NCBI GenBank assembly: GCA_944387625.1
Contig: CALXFQ010000013.1
Span: 1-32,554, forward strand
Direction of reading: 5' to 3'
From: an uncultured Oscillospiraceae bacterium
GTDB taxonomy: Bacteria; Bacillota; Clostridia; Oscillospirales; Oscillospiraceae
DNA length: 32,554 bases
Shown here: piece after piece, positions 23,808-32,554 of the stretch
How the letters are laid out: each line of letters opens with the position of its first letter
Position numbering within the stretch: the stretch's first letter is position 1
Program-made: the position numbers and the translations under genes
Notes under the pieces: model-generated
The model's database searches: none
What the model was told of the DNA's origin: nothing
The model's input: only the letters and a program-made list of their open reading frames with translations

Positions 23808-25166
23808 ATGGCAATGATCACTTTACAGCAGGCCGCCCAGTGGTGCGATGGCCTGATCGACCCGAAATATAAGGACGTGACTTTCTCCGGGGCCAACAAC
23901 GACTCCCGGCAGATCCGTCCCAAGGAGCTGTTCGTGTGCCTGGAAGGGCTGCGGGACGGCCACGACTATATCCCCATGGCCATGGACAAGGGGGCCGCGG
24001 CGGTGCTGTGCAGCCGGGATGTGGGAGATGTCCCCGCGATCCGGGTGGCGGACCCACGGAAGGCCCTGGGCCAGATCGCCCGGCACCTGCGCCAGAGTAT
24101 GGACATGAAGGTGGTGGGCATCACCGGCAGTGTGGGCAAGTCCACCACCAAGGAGATGGTCGCCGCGGTGCTGTCCATGGGCTACCGGGTGAGCAAGACC
24201 CCGGCCAACCATAACAACGACCTGGGGCTTCCCATGGCGATCCTGGCCATGCCGGAAGATACCCAGGTGGCGGTGCTGGAGATGGGGATGAACCATTTCC
24301 GGGAGATCGCTTATCTGAGCACCATCGCCCAGCCGGATATTGCCGTGATCACCAACATCGGCACCATGCACATCGAGCATCTTGGCTCCCAGCAGGGGAT
24401 CTTGCAGGCCAAGCTGGAGATCCTGGAGGGGATGCACCCCACCGGCAAGCTGCTGGTCAACGGCGACGACCCGCTGCTGCGGGAGATCCAGCACCGGCAG
24501 GTGGTGGAGGTGGCCTGCTTTGGCACCCAGGGGCCGGACTGCCAGTATCTGGGCCGGGATATTTGGGAGGAAGAGGGCCGGGTCTGCTTCCAGGTGGTGG
24601 CAGGAGAACGGCAGTTCCCGGTGGAGCTGCCTCTGGAGGGCCTGCACTATGTCCCCGACGCCCTGGCCGCCATCGGCGTGGCTCTGGAGATGGGAGTGTC
24701 CCCGGAACAGATCCGGGAAGCCATGGGCCGTTTCAGCAACATGGCCGGCCGGCAGGAGACCAGCCAGGTCAAGGGACTGACCATCATCCGGGACTGCTAC
24801 AACGCCGGTCCCGAGTCCATGTCTGCCGCCCTGGCGGTGCTGGGGAAGAAGCCCGGCCGCCGGGTGGCGGTGCTGGGAGATATGCTGGAGCTGGGGGTAT
24901 GCACCCAGGCGGAGCACTACCGGGTGGGCCGGATCGCCGCGGAGAAGGCGGATGTGGTCCTGGCCTTCGGCCCCAACAGCGGCCGGATCGTGGACGGCGC
25001 GCTGACCGGCGGCATGAGCTGCGCCAACGCCCAGGCCTTCCAGGAGCGGGACCGGATCGTGGAGGCGATGAAGCGGATCGTCAAGCCCGGCGACGTGATC
25101 TTGGTCAAGGGCAGCCACGGTATGCGGATGGAACAGATCCTGGATAAATTCCTGGAAGAGATATAA
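23808..25166 (+). CDS. murF: UDP-MurNAc-tripeptide-D-Ala-D-Ala ligase MurF
   Basis: Adds the D-alanyl-D-alanine dipeptide to complete the UDP-MurNAc-pentapeptide. The 452-residue protein has N-terminal domain motifs (SGANNDSRQI, then LFVCLEGLRDGHDY), the ATP loop GSVGKST at 107-113, and PANHNNDLGLP, typical of MurF. EMGMNHFREI is present in the central domain and YNAGPESMSAAL in the C-terminal domain. Length is normal. The ribosome binding site is weak (AAGAGG, partly in the murE end), so translation may rely on coupling with murE. Confidence 0.96.
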   Translation: MAMITLQQAAQWCDGLIDPKYKDVTFSGANNDSRQIRPKELFVCLEGLRDGHDYIPMAMDKGAAAVLCSRDVGDVPAIRVADPRKALGQIARHLRQSMDMKVVGITGSVGKSTTKEMVAAVLSMGYRVSKTPANHNNDLGLPMAILAMPEDTQVAVLEMGMNHFREIAYLSTIAQPDIAVITNIGTMHIEHLGSQQGILQAKLEILEGMHPTGKLLVNGDDPLLREIQHRQVVEVACFGTQGPDCQYLGRDIWEEEGRVCFQVVAGERQFPVELPLEGLHYVPDALAAIGVALEMGVSPEQIREAMGRFSNMAGRQETSQVKGLTIIRDCYNAGPESMSAALAVLGKKPGRRVAVLGDMLELGVCTQAEHYRVGRIAAEKADVVLAFGPNSGRIVDGALTGGMSCANAQAFQERDRIVEAMKRIVKPGDVILVKGSHGMRMEQILDKFLEEI

Positions 25167-25183
25167 TTGGGAGGAACGGTAAA

Positions 25184-26161
25184 ATGGATAGGATCGTCAT
25201 CACGGCCCTGGTGGCCTGCGGACTGTCTTTGGGCATCGGGTATCTTCTGCTGCCGGTGCTCCGGGCGCTGAAGGCGGGGCAGTCCATCCGGGCAGAAGGC
25301 CCCACCTGGCACAACAGCAAGGCCGGCACCCCTATGATGGGCGGGCTGATGTTCATCTTCACCGCGGTGCTGTGCCTGCTTTTCAGCATCCCGATGATGG
25401 AGGACTTCTCCGTGTTCTATGTGCTGATCTTAGGGCTGTGCTTCGGCCTGGTGGGCTTTCTGGATGACTTCTGCAAAGCAAAATACAAGCGCAACCTGGG
25501 CCTGACATCGATCCAGAAGGCGCTGCTGCAAATGGCGGTGTCCGCGATCTACCTGTACCTGCTGTACAAAGGGTCGATCCTGACCTGCGATCTGTACATC
25601 CCCTTCTTCGATGTGACGGTGTATATCCACCCGATCGCTTACATCTTCTTTGCCATGTTCGTGATGGTGGGCTGTGTGAACGCGGTGAACCTGACCGACG
25701 GCATCGACGGCCTGTGCGGCAGCGTCACCGTGCCGGTGATGGTGTTCTTCACCGCCGCCGCCGTTGCCATGGGCAAGCTGGAGATGGCCCTGCTGCCCGC
25801 GTCCCTGGTGGGCGGACTGATCGGATACCTTTTCTACAACTGGCACCCGGCAAAGGTGTTCATGGGGGATACCGGGTCGCTGTTCCTGGGCGGCATCGTC
25901 TGCGGCCTGGCCTTCGCCCTGGATATGCCCCTGGTGCTGGTGCTGGTGGGCATGGTGTATATCCTGGAAACGCTGTCCGTGATCTTGCAGGTGAGCTACT
26001 TCAAGCTCACCCACGGCAAGCGGCTGTTCAAAATGTCCCCGATCCACCACCACTTCGAGATGTGCGGCTGGAAGGAGATCCGGATCTGCTTCGTGTTCTC
26101 CGCCGTGTCCGCGGTGATGTGCCTGGTGGCCTGGGTATCGATCCAGGGACGGATCGGATAA
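25184..26161 (+). CDS. mraY: Phospho-MurNAc-pentapeptide transferase MraY
   Basis: Integral membrane enzyme that transfers phospho-MurNAc-pentapeptide to undecaprenyl phosphate, making lipid I. The 325-residue protein has about ten hydrophobic helices. Its active-site motifs are GFLDDFCK (about residues 88-95), NLTDGIDGL (about 169-177), and MGDTGSLFLGG (about 227-237). SPIHHHFEMCGWKE near the C-terminus is the HHH signature of MraY. GGGAGGA precedes the ATG. It is followed by ftsW after only 25 bases; murD, which commonly lies here, is absent. Confidence 0.97.
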   Translation: MDRIVITALVACGLSLGIGYLLLPVLRALKAGQSIRAEGPTWHNSKAGTPMMGGLMFIFTAVLCLLFSIPMMEDFSVFYVLILGLCFGLVGFLDDFCKAKYKRNLGLTSIQKALLQMAVSAIYLYLLYKGSILTCDLYIPFFDVTVYIHPIAYIFFAMFVMVGCVNAVNLTDGIDGLCGSVTVPVMVFFTAAAVAMGKLEMALLPASLVGGLIGYLFYNWHPAKVFMGDTGSLFLGGIVCGLAFALDMPLVLVLVGMVYILETLSVILQVSYFKLTHGKRLFKMSPIHHHFEMCGWKEIRICFVFSAVSAVMCLVAWVSIQGRIG

Positions 26162-26186
26162 GACCATCTATCTGGAAGGAGCTTCT

Positions 26187-27356
26187 ATGGCGGCAGAAAA
26201 ACTTCTGTATGCCAAAGAGGACCGCCGTCTGAAAAAGCGGACGGGGGAAAGCGTGGACATCCTGTTCCTTACGCTGGTGCTGGTGCTGCTGGTCCTGGGG
26301 CTGATCATGCTCTGGTCCGCCAGCTTCGCCCAGAGCCAGTATGACACAGGCTATGTCAGCTCCACCAAGTATTTGAAAAAGCAGGCCATCTGCGCCGGGC
26401 TGGGCCTGGTGTGCATGGTCCTGTTCAGCCGGATCCCTGCCCGCCGGTGGATGGACTGGGCCTGGCTGGTATACGGCGTGAGCATCGTGCTGCTGCTGTG
26501 CGTGCTGGTGGCGGGGCAGAGCGTCAACGGCGCCCGGCGATGGATCAACGTGGCCGGGATCCGGTTCCAGCCTTCGGAGATCGCCAAATTCGCCATGATC
26601 GTGCTCTTCGCCCGGCTGACCCGGCTGTTCGGGTCTGACGCCAAGGATTTTCGCCATGGGGTGCTGGGCTTCGGCCTGGCCCTGCTGGGGATCCTGGTCC
26701 CCCTGGCCCTGGAGAAGCACCTGAGCGCCATCATGCTGATCGGCATGGTGGGGGTGGCTATGATGTTCGTGGCCGGTACCCGGATGAAATGGCTGGGCGC
26801 TGGCGCGGCGGCGGCCGCCGCCTTCGTGGTGATCTACATCAGCGTTATGGGCTACGCCGGGGACCGGATCACCGCCTGGCTCCACCCGGAGGCCGACCCT
26901 CGGGACACAGGCTACCAGATCCTCCAGTCCCTGTATGCCATCGGCTCCGGGGGACTGCTGGGACTGGGCCTGGGGATGAGCCGGCAGAAATATCTGTATC
27001 TGCCATTCCAATACAACGACTACATCTTCGCGGTGATCTGTGAGGAGCTGGGGATCGTAGGGGCGCTGGGGATCGTGGCGGTGTTCGCCGCGCTGATCTT
27101 CCGGGGATACTGGATCGCCCTGCGGGCGGCGGACCGATTCTCCACGGTGCTGGCGGCAGGGATCACCACCTTGATCGCGGTGCAGACCGCCCTGAATCTG
27201 GGCGTGGTCACCAATCTGCTGCCCTCCACCGGGGTGGCCCTGCCCTTCTTTTCCTACGGTGGCACCGCCCTGGCGGTGAATTTGGGCGAGATGGGGGTGC
27301 TTCTAAGCATCTCCCGGCAGCGAAACAAGACAAAATCACAGGAGGACCTGTTATGA
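26187..27356 (+). CDS. ftsW: FtsW/SpoVE-family peptidoglycan glycosyltransferase (SEDS)
   Basis: Polytopic SEDS protein that polymerises lipid II at the septum with its partner class B PBP. The 389 residues contain about ten membrane helices. Conserved pieces are NGARRWINVAGIRFQPSEIAK (about residues 113-133), YNDYIFAVICEELG (about 274-287) and LLPSTGVALPFFSYGGT (about 346-362). Identity as FtsW, as opposed to RodA or SpoVE, rests on its place in the dcw cluster between mraY and murG. AAGGAGC precedes the ATG; the gene ends in an ATGA overlap with murG. Confidence 0.94.
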   Translation: MAAEKLLYAKEDRRLKKRTGESVDILFLTLVLVLLVLGLIMLWSASFAQSQYDTGYVSSTKYLKKQAICAGLGLVCMVLFSRIPARRWMDWAWLVYGVSIVLLLCVLVAGQSVNGARRWINVAGIRFQPSEIAKFAMIVLFARLTRLFGSDAKDFRHGVLGFGLALLGILVPLALEKHLSAIMLIGMVGVAMMFVAGTRMKWLGAGAAAAAAFVVIYISVMGYAGDRITAWLHPEADPRDTGYQILQSLYAIGSGGLLGLGLGMSRQKYLYLPFQYNDYIFAVICEELGIVGALGIVAVFAALIFRGYWIALRAADRFSTVLAAGITTLIAVQTALNLGVVTNLLPSTGVALPFFSYGGTALAVNLGEMGVLLSISRQRNKTKSQEDLL

Positions 27357-28489
27357 ACGTGATCTTTACCTGCGGCGGTACCGCCGGACACATCAACCCG
27401 GCGATCGCGGTGGCCAACATCCTGAAAGAGCGCCACCCGGCGTGTGAGATCCTCTTCATCGGCGCCAAAGGGCGGATGGAGGAGCGGCTGGTGCCCAAGG
27501 CCGGTTACCGGCTGGAGTGCCTCCCCGGCGCCGGACTGACCAGAGGGGTGTCGTTCCAGGCGCTGAAAAAGAACGTCAAGGTGGCAAAGGACCTGGCAGG
27601 CTCGATCAGCCGGTGCAAAAAGATCATCCGCCAGTTCCAGGCGGACGTGGTGGTAGGCACCGGCGGCTATGCCAGCTTCCCGGCGCTGTACGCCGGGGCC
27701 AAGCTGGGGATCCCCACCTGCGTCCATGAGAGCAATGCCGTGCCGGGACTGACCACCAAGATGGCCGCCAGCCGGGCGGACCGGGTGCTGGTGTCCTTTG
27801 CCGAGAGCGCCCAGTATTACCGTCACCCGGAGCGGGTGGAGGTGGTGGGCATGCCGGTGCGGAAGGAGTTCATCACCATCACCAAAGAGCAGGCCCGCGG
27901 ACAGCTGGGCCTGGACAGCCGGCCACTGGTGGTCTCCGCCTTCGGGAGCCTGGGGGCAAGGGACATGAACCGGGCGGTGGCGGAGATGATGAAGCTGGAG
28001 CAGGCGGAGGGCTTCCCCTTCCAGCACATCCACGCCACCGGGAGCTTCGGCTGGGAGTGGATGCCGGACCATGTGCGGGAGCTGGGCATCCGGCTGGACC
28101 GGGGGATCGATATGCGGGAGTATATCTACGATATGCCCACGGTGATGAACGCGGCGGATGTGATCATCAGCCGGGCCGGCGCCTCCACCCTCAATGAGAT
28201 CGGAGCCTCCGGCACGCCCTGTGTGCTGGTGCCGTCGCCCAACGTGACCAACGACCACCAGACCAAGAACGCCCAGATCCTGGCCGACCGTGGGGGCGCG
28301 GTGCTCCTGCGGGAAGGGGAGGACATGGGCCGGAAGCTGTATGAGGAAGTCACCGCGCTGCTGGCCGATCGGCCCCGCCGTGAGGAGATGTCCGCAGCCC
28401 TCCGGGATATGGTGGTGCTGGACTCGGCGGAGCGGATCTGTGATATGATCGAGGAGCTGTGCGCCGGCAAGAAAGATCAAGGAGAATAA
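27353..28489 (+). CDS. murG: UDP-GlcNAc:lipid I N-acetylglucosaminyltransferase MurG
   Basis: Peripheral membrane GT28 enzyme that adds GlcNAc to lipid I to give lipid II. The 378-residue protein starts with the glycine loop GGTAGHINPA (from residue 8). It has the second loop GTGGYASFPAL (about 102-112), HESNAVPG (about 125-132), a third glycine-rich GSLGARDMN (about 200-208), and SRAGASTLNEI in the C-terminal nucleotide-binding domain. It is slightly longer than the usual 355-365. GGAGG precedes an ATG that overlaps the ftsW stop, so the two are coupled. Confidence 0.96.
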   Translation: MNVIFTCGGTAGHINPAIAVANILKERHPACEILFIGAKGRMEERLVPKAGYRLECLPGAGLTRGVSFQALKKNVKVAKDLAGSISRCKKIIRQFQADVVVGTGGYASFPALYAGAKLGIPTCVHESNAVPGLTTKMAASRADRVLVSFAESAQYYRHPERVEVVGMPVRKEFITITKEQARGQLGLDSRPLVVSAFGSLGARDMNRAVAEMMKLEQAEGFPFQHIHATGSFGWEWMPDHVRELGIRLDRGIDMREYIYDMPTVMNAADVIISRAGASTLNEIGASGTPCVLVPSPNVTNDHQTKNAQILADRGGAVLLREGEDMGRKLYEEVTALLADRPRREEMSAALRDMVVLDSAERICDMIEELCAGKKDQGE

Positions 28490-28491
28490 CT

Positions 28492-29397
28492 ATGGACAAA
28501 AGACGCAGAAGAAGACCCTCAGCGCCGAAGAAGACGCCTAAGCCCGCCCCCAAGCCCCAGAAGACTGCCCCGGACGCGCCGGAGGTGGTGCAGATCCAGC
28601 CTCCGGCCCTGGATCGGAAGCGGCTGATACTGCGGCTGACGACGGTGGCGGCGGTGGTGCTGGCGCTGTTCATCGGGTTCTCGATCTTCTTCCGGGTGGA
28701 CACGATCGTGGTCTCCGGCAACCAGAAATACACCGCCTGGACCGTCCGGGAGGTCTCCGGGATCCGGGAGGGAGAGAGCCTGCTGAACTTCGGCAAGGCC
28801 AAGGCCTGCGCCAAGATCGCGGGATCGCTGCCCTATGTAAAGGTGGTCCGGATCGGCATCAAACTGCCAGGCACGGTGAACATCTATATCGAGGAGGTGG
28901 AGGTGGTCTATGCCATCCAGGACCAGCAGGACGCCTGGTGGCTGATGACTGCCGAAGGCCGCCTTACCGAGAAGACCAGCGCCGCCAACGCCGCGGAGAA
29001 AACGGTGATCCGGGGCGTGGTGCTGGAAGACCCCAAGCCCGGTGAGATGGCCGTGGCGGTGGAGGAAGATCCGGAGGCCACCACTTCCGAGGGGGAGACC
29101 CAGATCGTCACCGTCACCAACGCTGAGCGGCTGGAAACGGCGCTGAGCATCCTCCAGCGACTGGAGGCCAATGAGATCCTGGGCCAGGCCGCCCAGGTGG
29201 ATGTGACCGATATGGGCGATATCCAGCTCTGGTATGGCGAGCAGTACCAGGTGCTCCTGGGAGATCCCGGGGAGATGGACAAGAAAGTGGACATGATGGC
29301 CCAGACCATCCAGCAGATGGGCAGCTATCAAAGCGGTATCCTGGACATCACTTTTTCAACGGATCCCGGAGCCGTGATCTACCGCCCCTTTAAATAA
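28492..29397 (+). CDS. divIB: DivIB/FtsQ cell division protein
   Basis: Bitopic membrane protein of the divisome that works with FtsL and DivIC to control FtsW/PBP. The 301 residues start with a very basic, proline- and lysine-rich cytoplasmic tail (1-45), then one membrane helix (about 46-64). A POTRA domain follows: FRVDTIVVSGNQKYTAWTV, then GESLLNF (about 66-105), and the longer FtsQ/DivIB beta domain. ATG 28492 has AAGGAG 7 bases upstream; 11 open codons before it overlap the murG end. A short acidic insert at about 188-205 is a likely flexible loop. It is the last gene read from the mraZ promoter before the ftsZ promoter. Confidence 0.9.
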   Translation: MDKRRRRRPSAPKKTPKPAPKPQKTAPDAPEVVQIQPPALDRKRLILRLTTVAAVVLALFIGFSIFFRVDTIVVSGNQKYTAWTVREVSGIREGESLLNFGKAKACAKIAGSLPYVKVVRIGIKLPGTVNIYIEEVEVVYAIQDQQDAWWLMTAEGRLTEKTSAANAAEKTVIRGVVLEDPKPGEMAVAVEEDPEATTSEGETQIVTVTNAERLETALSILQRLEANEILGQAAQVDVTDMGDIQLWYGEQYQVLLGDPGEMDKKVDMMAQTIQQMGSYQSGILDITFSTDPGAVIYRPFK

Positions 29398-29422
29398 ATC
29401 TTCCGAAAAATCGATTTTTCTA

Positions 29423-29451
29423 TTGACGAGTTCCTGTTTTCGGGATACAAT
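29423..29451 (+). promoter_or_regulatory. Sigma-A promoter of ftsZ
   Basis: TTGACG (29423-29428), a 17-base spacer and TACAAT (29446-29451), 75 bases before the ftsZ ATG. The leader contains a GCGGCGG/CCGCCGC hairpin (about 29476-29499). This gives ftsZ expression independent of mraZ control. Confidence 0.85.
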
Positions 29452-29526
29452 ATACCAGTACGATTTTAAATAATTGCGGCGGAGGCAACTCCCCGCCGCG
29501 ACTGCATACATAGGAGGAGCGTAAAT

Positions 29527-30570
<1,044 letters not shown>

Positions 30571-30583
30571 TGTGTGTTTCCAG

Positions 30584-30615
30584 GCATCCCGGACCACCGT
30601 CCGGGATGCTTTTTT
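30584..30615 (+). terminator. Intrinsic terminator after ftsZ
   Basis: A perfect 11-bp stem (30584-30594 with 30599-30609), loop CACC, and six Ts. It lies only 14 bases before the start of the next gene, whose ribosome binding site follows the U-tract, so downstream expression needs read-through or another promoter. Confidence 0.95.
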
Positions 30616-30628
30616 GAAGGGAGGAACC

Positions 30629-31378
30629 GTGGACGCTTATCATGCTTTGGCGCAGAGCTACGACCGGCTGACCAGCGATGTGGACTATCAGGCGGTGGTG
30701 GCCTTTTATGAGCAGATCCTGGCCCGGGAAGGGGTCCGGCCCCGGACGGCGGTGGACCTGGCCTGCGGCACCGGCTCGGTGGGCCTGATCCTGGCCCGGA
30801 AGGGGCTGGATGTGACCTGCGTGGACCTGTCGGCGGAGATGCTCACCATCGCCGCCCAGAAGGCCCAGGCGCTGGCCCGGCCGCCGATGTTCGTCTGCCA
30901 GAGCCTGGACCGGCTGTGTTTGCCCAGGGCCGTGGACCTGGCGGTGTGCGCCCTGGACAGCCTGGACTATATCACCGACCCCCGGCAGTGCCAGGCGGCG
31001 ATCCGGCGGGTGTATAAGGCCCTGAACCCTGGCGGCATCTTCATCTTCGATGTGAACACCCCGGAAAAGCTCCGGGCCATGGACGGCCAGGTGTTTTTGG
31101 ATGAGGACGACGATGTGTACTGCGTCTGGCGGGGAGAGTTTGACGAAAGCAGTAATATCTGCTCTTACGGCATGGACCTGTTCCAGCGCCAGGGGAAGCT
31201 CTGGCGTCGAAGCTTCGAGGAGCACCGGGAATACGCCTACTCCAAGGCCCAGCTGGAAGGGTATCTGAAAGAGGCCGGCTTCTGCCGGATCCGGGCCTAC
31301 GGGGACCGGGTCTTCGATCCGCCCCGGGCAGGGGACCAGCGGATCTATCTCAGCGCGAGAAAGGGTATCAGAACATGA
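30629..31378 (+). CDS. Class I SAM-dependent methyltransferase, substrate unknown
   Basis: The 249-residue protein has the SAM-binding motif AVDLACGTGSVGLILA (about residues 41-56), VDLSAEML at the end of strand two (about 65-72), CALDSLDYI in the motif IV position, and LNPGGIFIFDVNTPEKL. A C-terminal extension with SYGMDLFQRQGKLWRR resembles the YqeM-type methyltransferases found in Firmicutes. Substrate cannot be told from sequence. The start is GTG 30629, with AAGGGAGG upstream; the longer open frame reads back through the ftsZ terminator and is unlikely to be translated. It overlaps hslO by ATGA, so the two are coupled. Confidence 0.88.
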   Translation: MDAYHALAQSYDRLTSDVDYQAVVAFYEQILAREGVRPRTAVDLACGTGSVGLILARKGLDVTCVDLSAEMLTIAAQKAQALARPPMFVCQSLDRLCLPRAVDLAVCALDSLDYITDPRQCQAAIRRVYKALNPGGIFIFDVNTPEKLRAMDGQVFLDEDDDVYCVWRGEFDESSNICSYGMDLFQRQGKLWRRSFEEHREYAYSKAQLEGYLKEAGFCRIRAYGDRVFDPPRAGDQRIYLSARKGIRT

Positions 31379-32253
31379 ACGACTATTTGGTAAGAGGCAT
31401 GACCATGGACGGCTTCGTGAAGGTGGTGGCGATCCGGTCCACGGATCTGGTCCGCCGGGCGGCCCAGATCCACGGCACCACCCCCAACGCCACCGCCGCC
31501 CTGGGCCGGGCGCTCACCGCCGCCTCCATGATGGGCAATATGCAGAAGGTGGACGATGGCTCCATGACCCTCCAGATCCGGGGCGGCGGCCCGATCGGCA
31601 CGATCACCTGCGTTTCCGACCCCCAGGGCAATGTACGGGGCTGTGTCACCGAGCCGGTCGTCCCCCTGGTGGAGAAGCATCCGGGCAAGCTGGACGTGGG
31701 AGCCACCGTAGGCACCGACGGCACTCTGACGGTGATCCGGGACCTGGGGATGAAGGAGCCATACATCGGCTCCGTGCCGCTGGTGTCCGGGGAGATCGGG
31801 GACGATGTGACCGCCTACTTCGCCCAAAGCGAGCAGATCCCCACCGCCTGCGCCCTGGGGGTGCTGGTGGACCGGGACCAGAGAGTGAAGGTGGCCGGAG
31901 GCTACCTGATCCAGCTCCTGCCCGGCGCGCCGGAGGAAGTGATCGACGCCCTGGAGGAGGGCATCCGAAAGGCCGGGGCGGTCACCGCCATGCTGGAGGC
32001 CGGACTGGCCCCGGAGGACATCCTGGGACAGGTGTGCGGCAGTCTGGGGGTGGTGTTCATGGAGAACACGCAGGTGGGGTATAAGTGCTACTGCACCCGG
32101 GACCGGGTGACCGCGGCCCTGATCAGCCTGGGCCGGGAGGAGCTGGAGCAGATCCGGGGCGAGGGAAAGCCCTTCCCGGTGGAGTGCCAGTTCTGCGACA
32201 CGGTGTACACCTTCACCCCGGAGGATGTGGCCGAACTGTTGGAAAAAGTTTGA
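31375..32253 (+). CDS. hslO: Redox-regulated chaperone Hsp33
   Basis: Cytoplasmic holdase that binds unfolding proteins after oxidation releases zinc from its C-terminal cysteines. The 292-residue protein begins DYLVRGMTMDGFVKVVAI and contains LQIRGGGPIGTITCVSD and GYLIQLLPGAPEE, all typical of the family. Four zinc cysteines are present: CYC at 238-240 and CQFC at 271-274, separated by 30 residues, matching CxC-x(27-32)-CxxC. The redox switch is therefore intact. The start overlaps the stop of the methyltransferase gene. In an anaerobe the protein would defend against oxygen or hypochlorite stress. Confidence 0.96.
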   Translation: MNDYLVRGMTMDGFVKVVAIRSTDLVRRAAQIHGTTPNATAALGRALTAASMMGNMQKVDDGSMTLQIRGGGPIGTITCVSDPQGNVRGCVTEPVVPLVEKHPGKLDVGATVGTDGTLTVIRDLGMKEPYIGSVPLVSGEIGDDVTAYFAQSEQIPTACALGVLVDRDQRVKVAGGYLIQLLPGAPEEVIDALEEGIRKAGAVTAMLEAGLAPEDILGQVCGSLGVVFMENTQVGYKCYCTRDRVTAALISLGREELEQIRGEGKPFPVECQFCDTVYTFTPEDVAELLEKV

Positions 32254-32262
32254 ATTTCCCCT

Positions 32263-32287
32263 GGGATCGGGGTAAAACCCTGATCCC
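32263..32287 (+). terminator. Hairpin downstream of hslO, probable terminator
   Basis: A 10-bp stem with one G-T pair (32263-32272 with 32278-32287) and loop TAAAA, flanked by TTTCCC/GGGAAA that can extend it. No T-run follows, so termination strength is uncertain. Confidence 0.55.
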
Positions 32288-32326
32288 GAAAGGGAAAAGA
32301 TTTTCGGCAAAAAGAAGAAAAAGTTC

Positions 32327-32355
32327 TTGACAAACCTGGGCCTCCTGTGTATAAT
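32327..32355 (+). promoter_or_regulatory. Consensus sigma-A promoter of the tRNA operon
   Basis: TTGACA (32327-32332), a 17-base spacer and TATAAT (32350-32355): perfect -35 and -10 at perfect spacing, as expected for stable RNA genes. The first tRNA begins 43 bases later. Confidence 0.95.
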
Positions 32356-32398
32356 ATGTCATGTCGCTGAGGTCAAGAGCCAAACGCGGCAGCGGTAG

Positions 32399-32474
32399 GG
32401 GAGCATAGCTCAGCTGGGAGAGCACATGCCTTACAAGCATGGGGTCACAGGTTCGAGCCCTGTTGTTCCCACCA
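32399..32474 (+). tRNA. tRNA-Val (anticodon UAC)
   Basis: A full cloverleaf: 7-bp acceptor stem (32399-32405 with 32464-32470, one G-T pair), D arm GCTC/GAGC, anticodon stem CATGC/GCATG with loop CTTACAA (anticodon TAC at 32432-32434), and T arm ACAGG/CCTGT with TTCGAGC loop. The ACCA end is encoded. Confidence 0.97.
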
Positions 32475-32481
32475 ATCATTT

Positions 32482-32554
32482 GGCCCGGTGGTGCAGTCGG
32501 TTAGCACGCCAGCCTGTCACGCTGGAGGTCGACGGTTCGAGTCCGTTCCGGGTC
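32482..32554 (+). tRNA. tRNA-Asp (anticodon GUC), cut by the window end
   Basis: The acceptor stem (32482-32488 with 32548-32554), D arm, anticodon stem CCAGC/GCTGG with loop CTGTCAC (anticodon GTC at 32516-32518) and T arm GACGG/CCGTT are all present. The discriminator base and CCA lie beyond the window. It follows tRNA-Val by seven bases and shares its promoter. Confidence 0.95.

Noticed and set aside
30572..30628. Upstream start of the methyltransferase reading through the ftsZ terminator
   Set aside because: The frame there encodes the terminator hairpin; GTG 30629 with AAGGGAGG is far more plausible.

Overview
The window is GC-rich bacterial chromosome carrying almost only housekeeping genes. 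The evidence points to a Gram-positive, Firmicutes/Clostridia-type organism, most likely of the Oscillospiraceae (Ruminococcaceae) kind. Reasons are RNase J, a gdpP-rplI-dnaB run, a tilS-hpt-ftsH run, a perfect CIRCE operator, a MraZ-headed division and cell wall (dcw) cluster with a PASTA-bearing class B PBP, a MurE with the DNPR signature of meso-diaminopimelate peptidoglycan, and strong AGGAGG-type ribosome binding sites. The genus-level guess is inference from composition and gene order; no marker rRNA is present.

Bases 1-3300: the end of a parvulin-like foldase gene, then two leftward genes, a tRNA-dihydrouridine synthase (dus) and RNase J. Bases 3295-10963: a rightward run from one clear sigma-A promoter, gdpP-like, rplI, dnaB, tilS, hpt, ftsH, closed by a terminator. 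Bases 10995-12957: htpG alone behind a sigma-A promoter and a perfect CIRCE, implying HrcA control. Bases 12958-13568 have no gene and hold a dense group of palindromes, including a MITE-like inverted repeat. Bases 13569-15416 on the minus strand: rsmI, a TrmN6-like methyltransferase and a small 2[4Fe-4S] ferredoxin. Divergent from the ferredoxin is a stand-alone clpC-like gene (15539-17851).

Bases 17932-30615: the dcw cluster, mraZ-rsmH-ftsL-spoVD/ftsI-murE-murF-mraY-ftsW-murG-divIB, then ftsZ with its own promoter and terminator. Four TGGA boxes at helical-turn spacing lie between the mraZ promoter and its start. murD and ftsA are missing from their usual places. After ftsZ come a SAM methyltransferase, hslO (Hsp33), a near-consensus sigma-A promoter, and the tRNA genes Val(UAC) and Asp(GUC), the latter cut by the window edge.

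Together the genes cover RNA processing, c-di-AMP turnover, replication, ribosome and tRNA modification, protein quality control (FtsH, HtpG, ClpC, Hsp33) and septal peptidoglycan synthesis. I did not find a clearly new system. The most interesting items are regulatory (CIRCE on htpG, the MraZ operator) and the unexplained palindromic region at 12998-13521.
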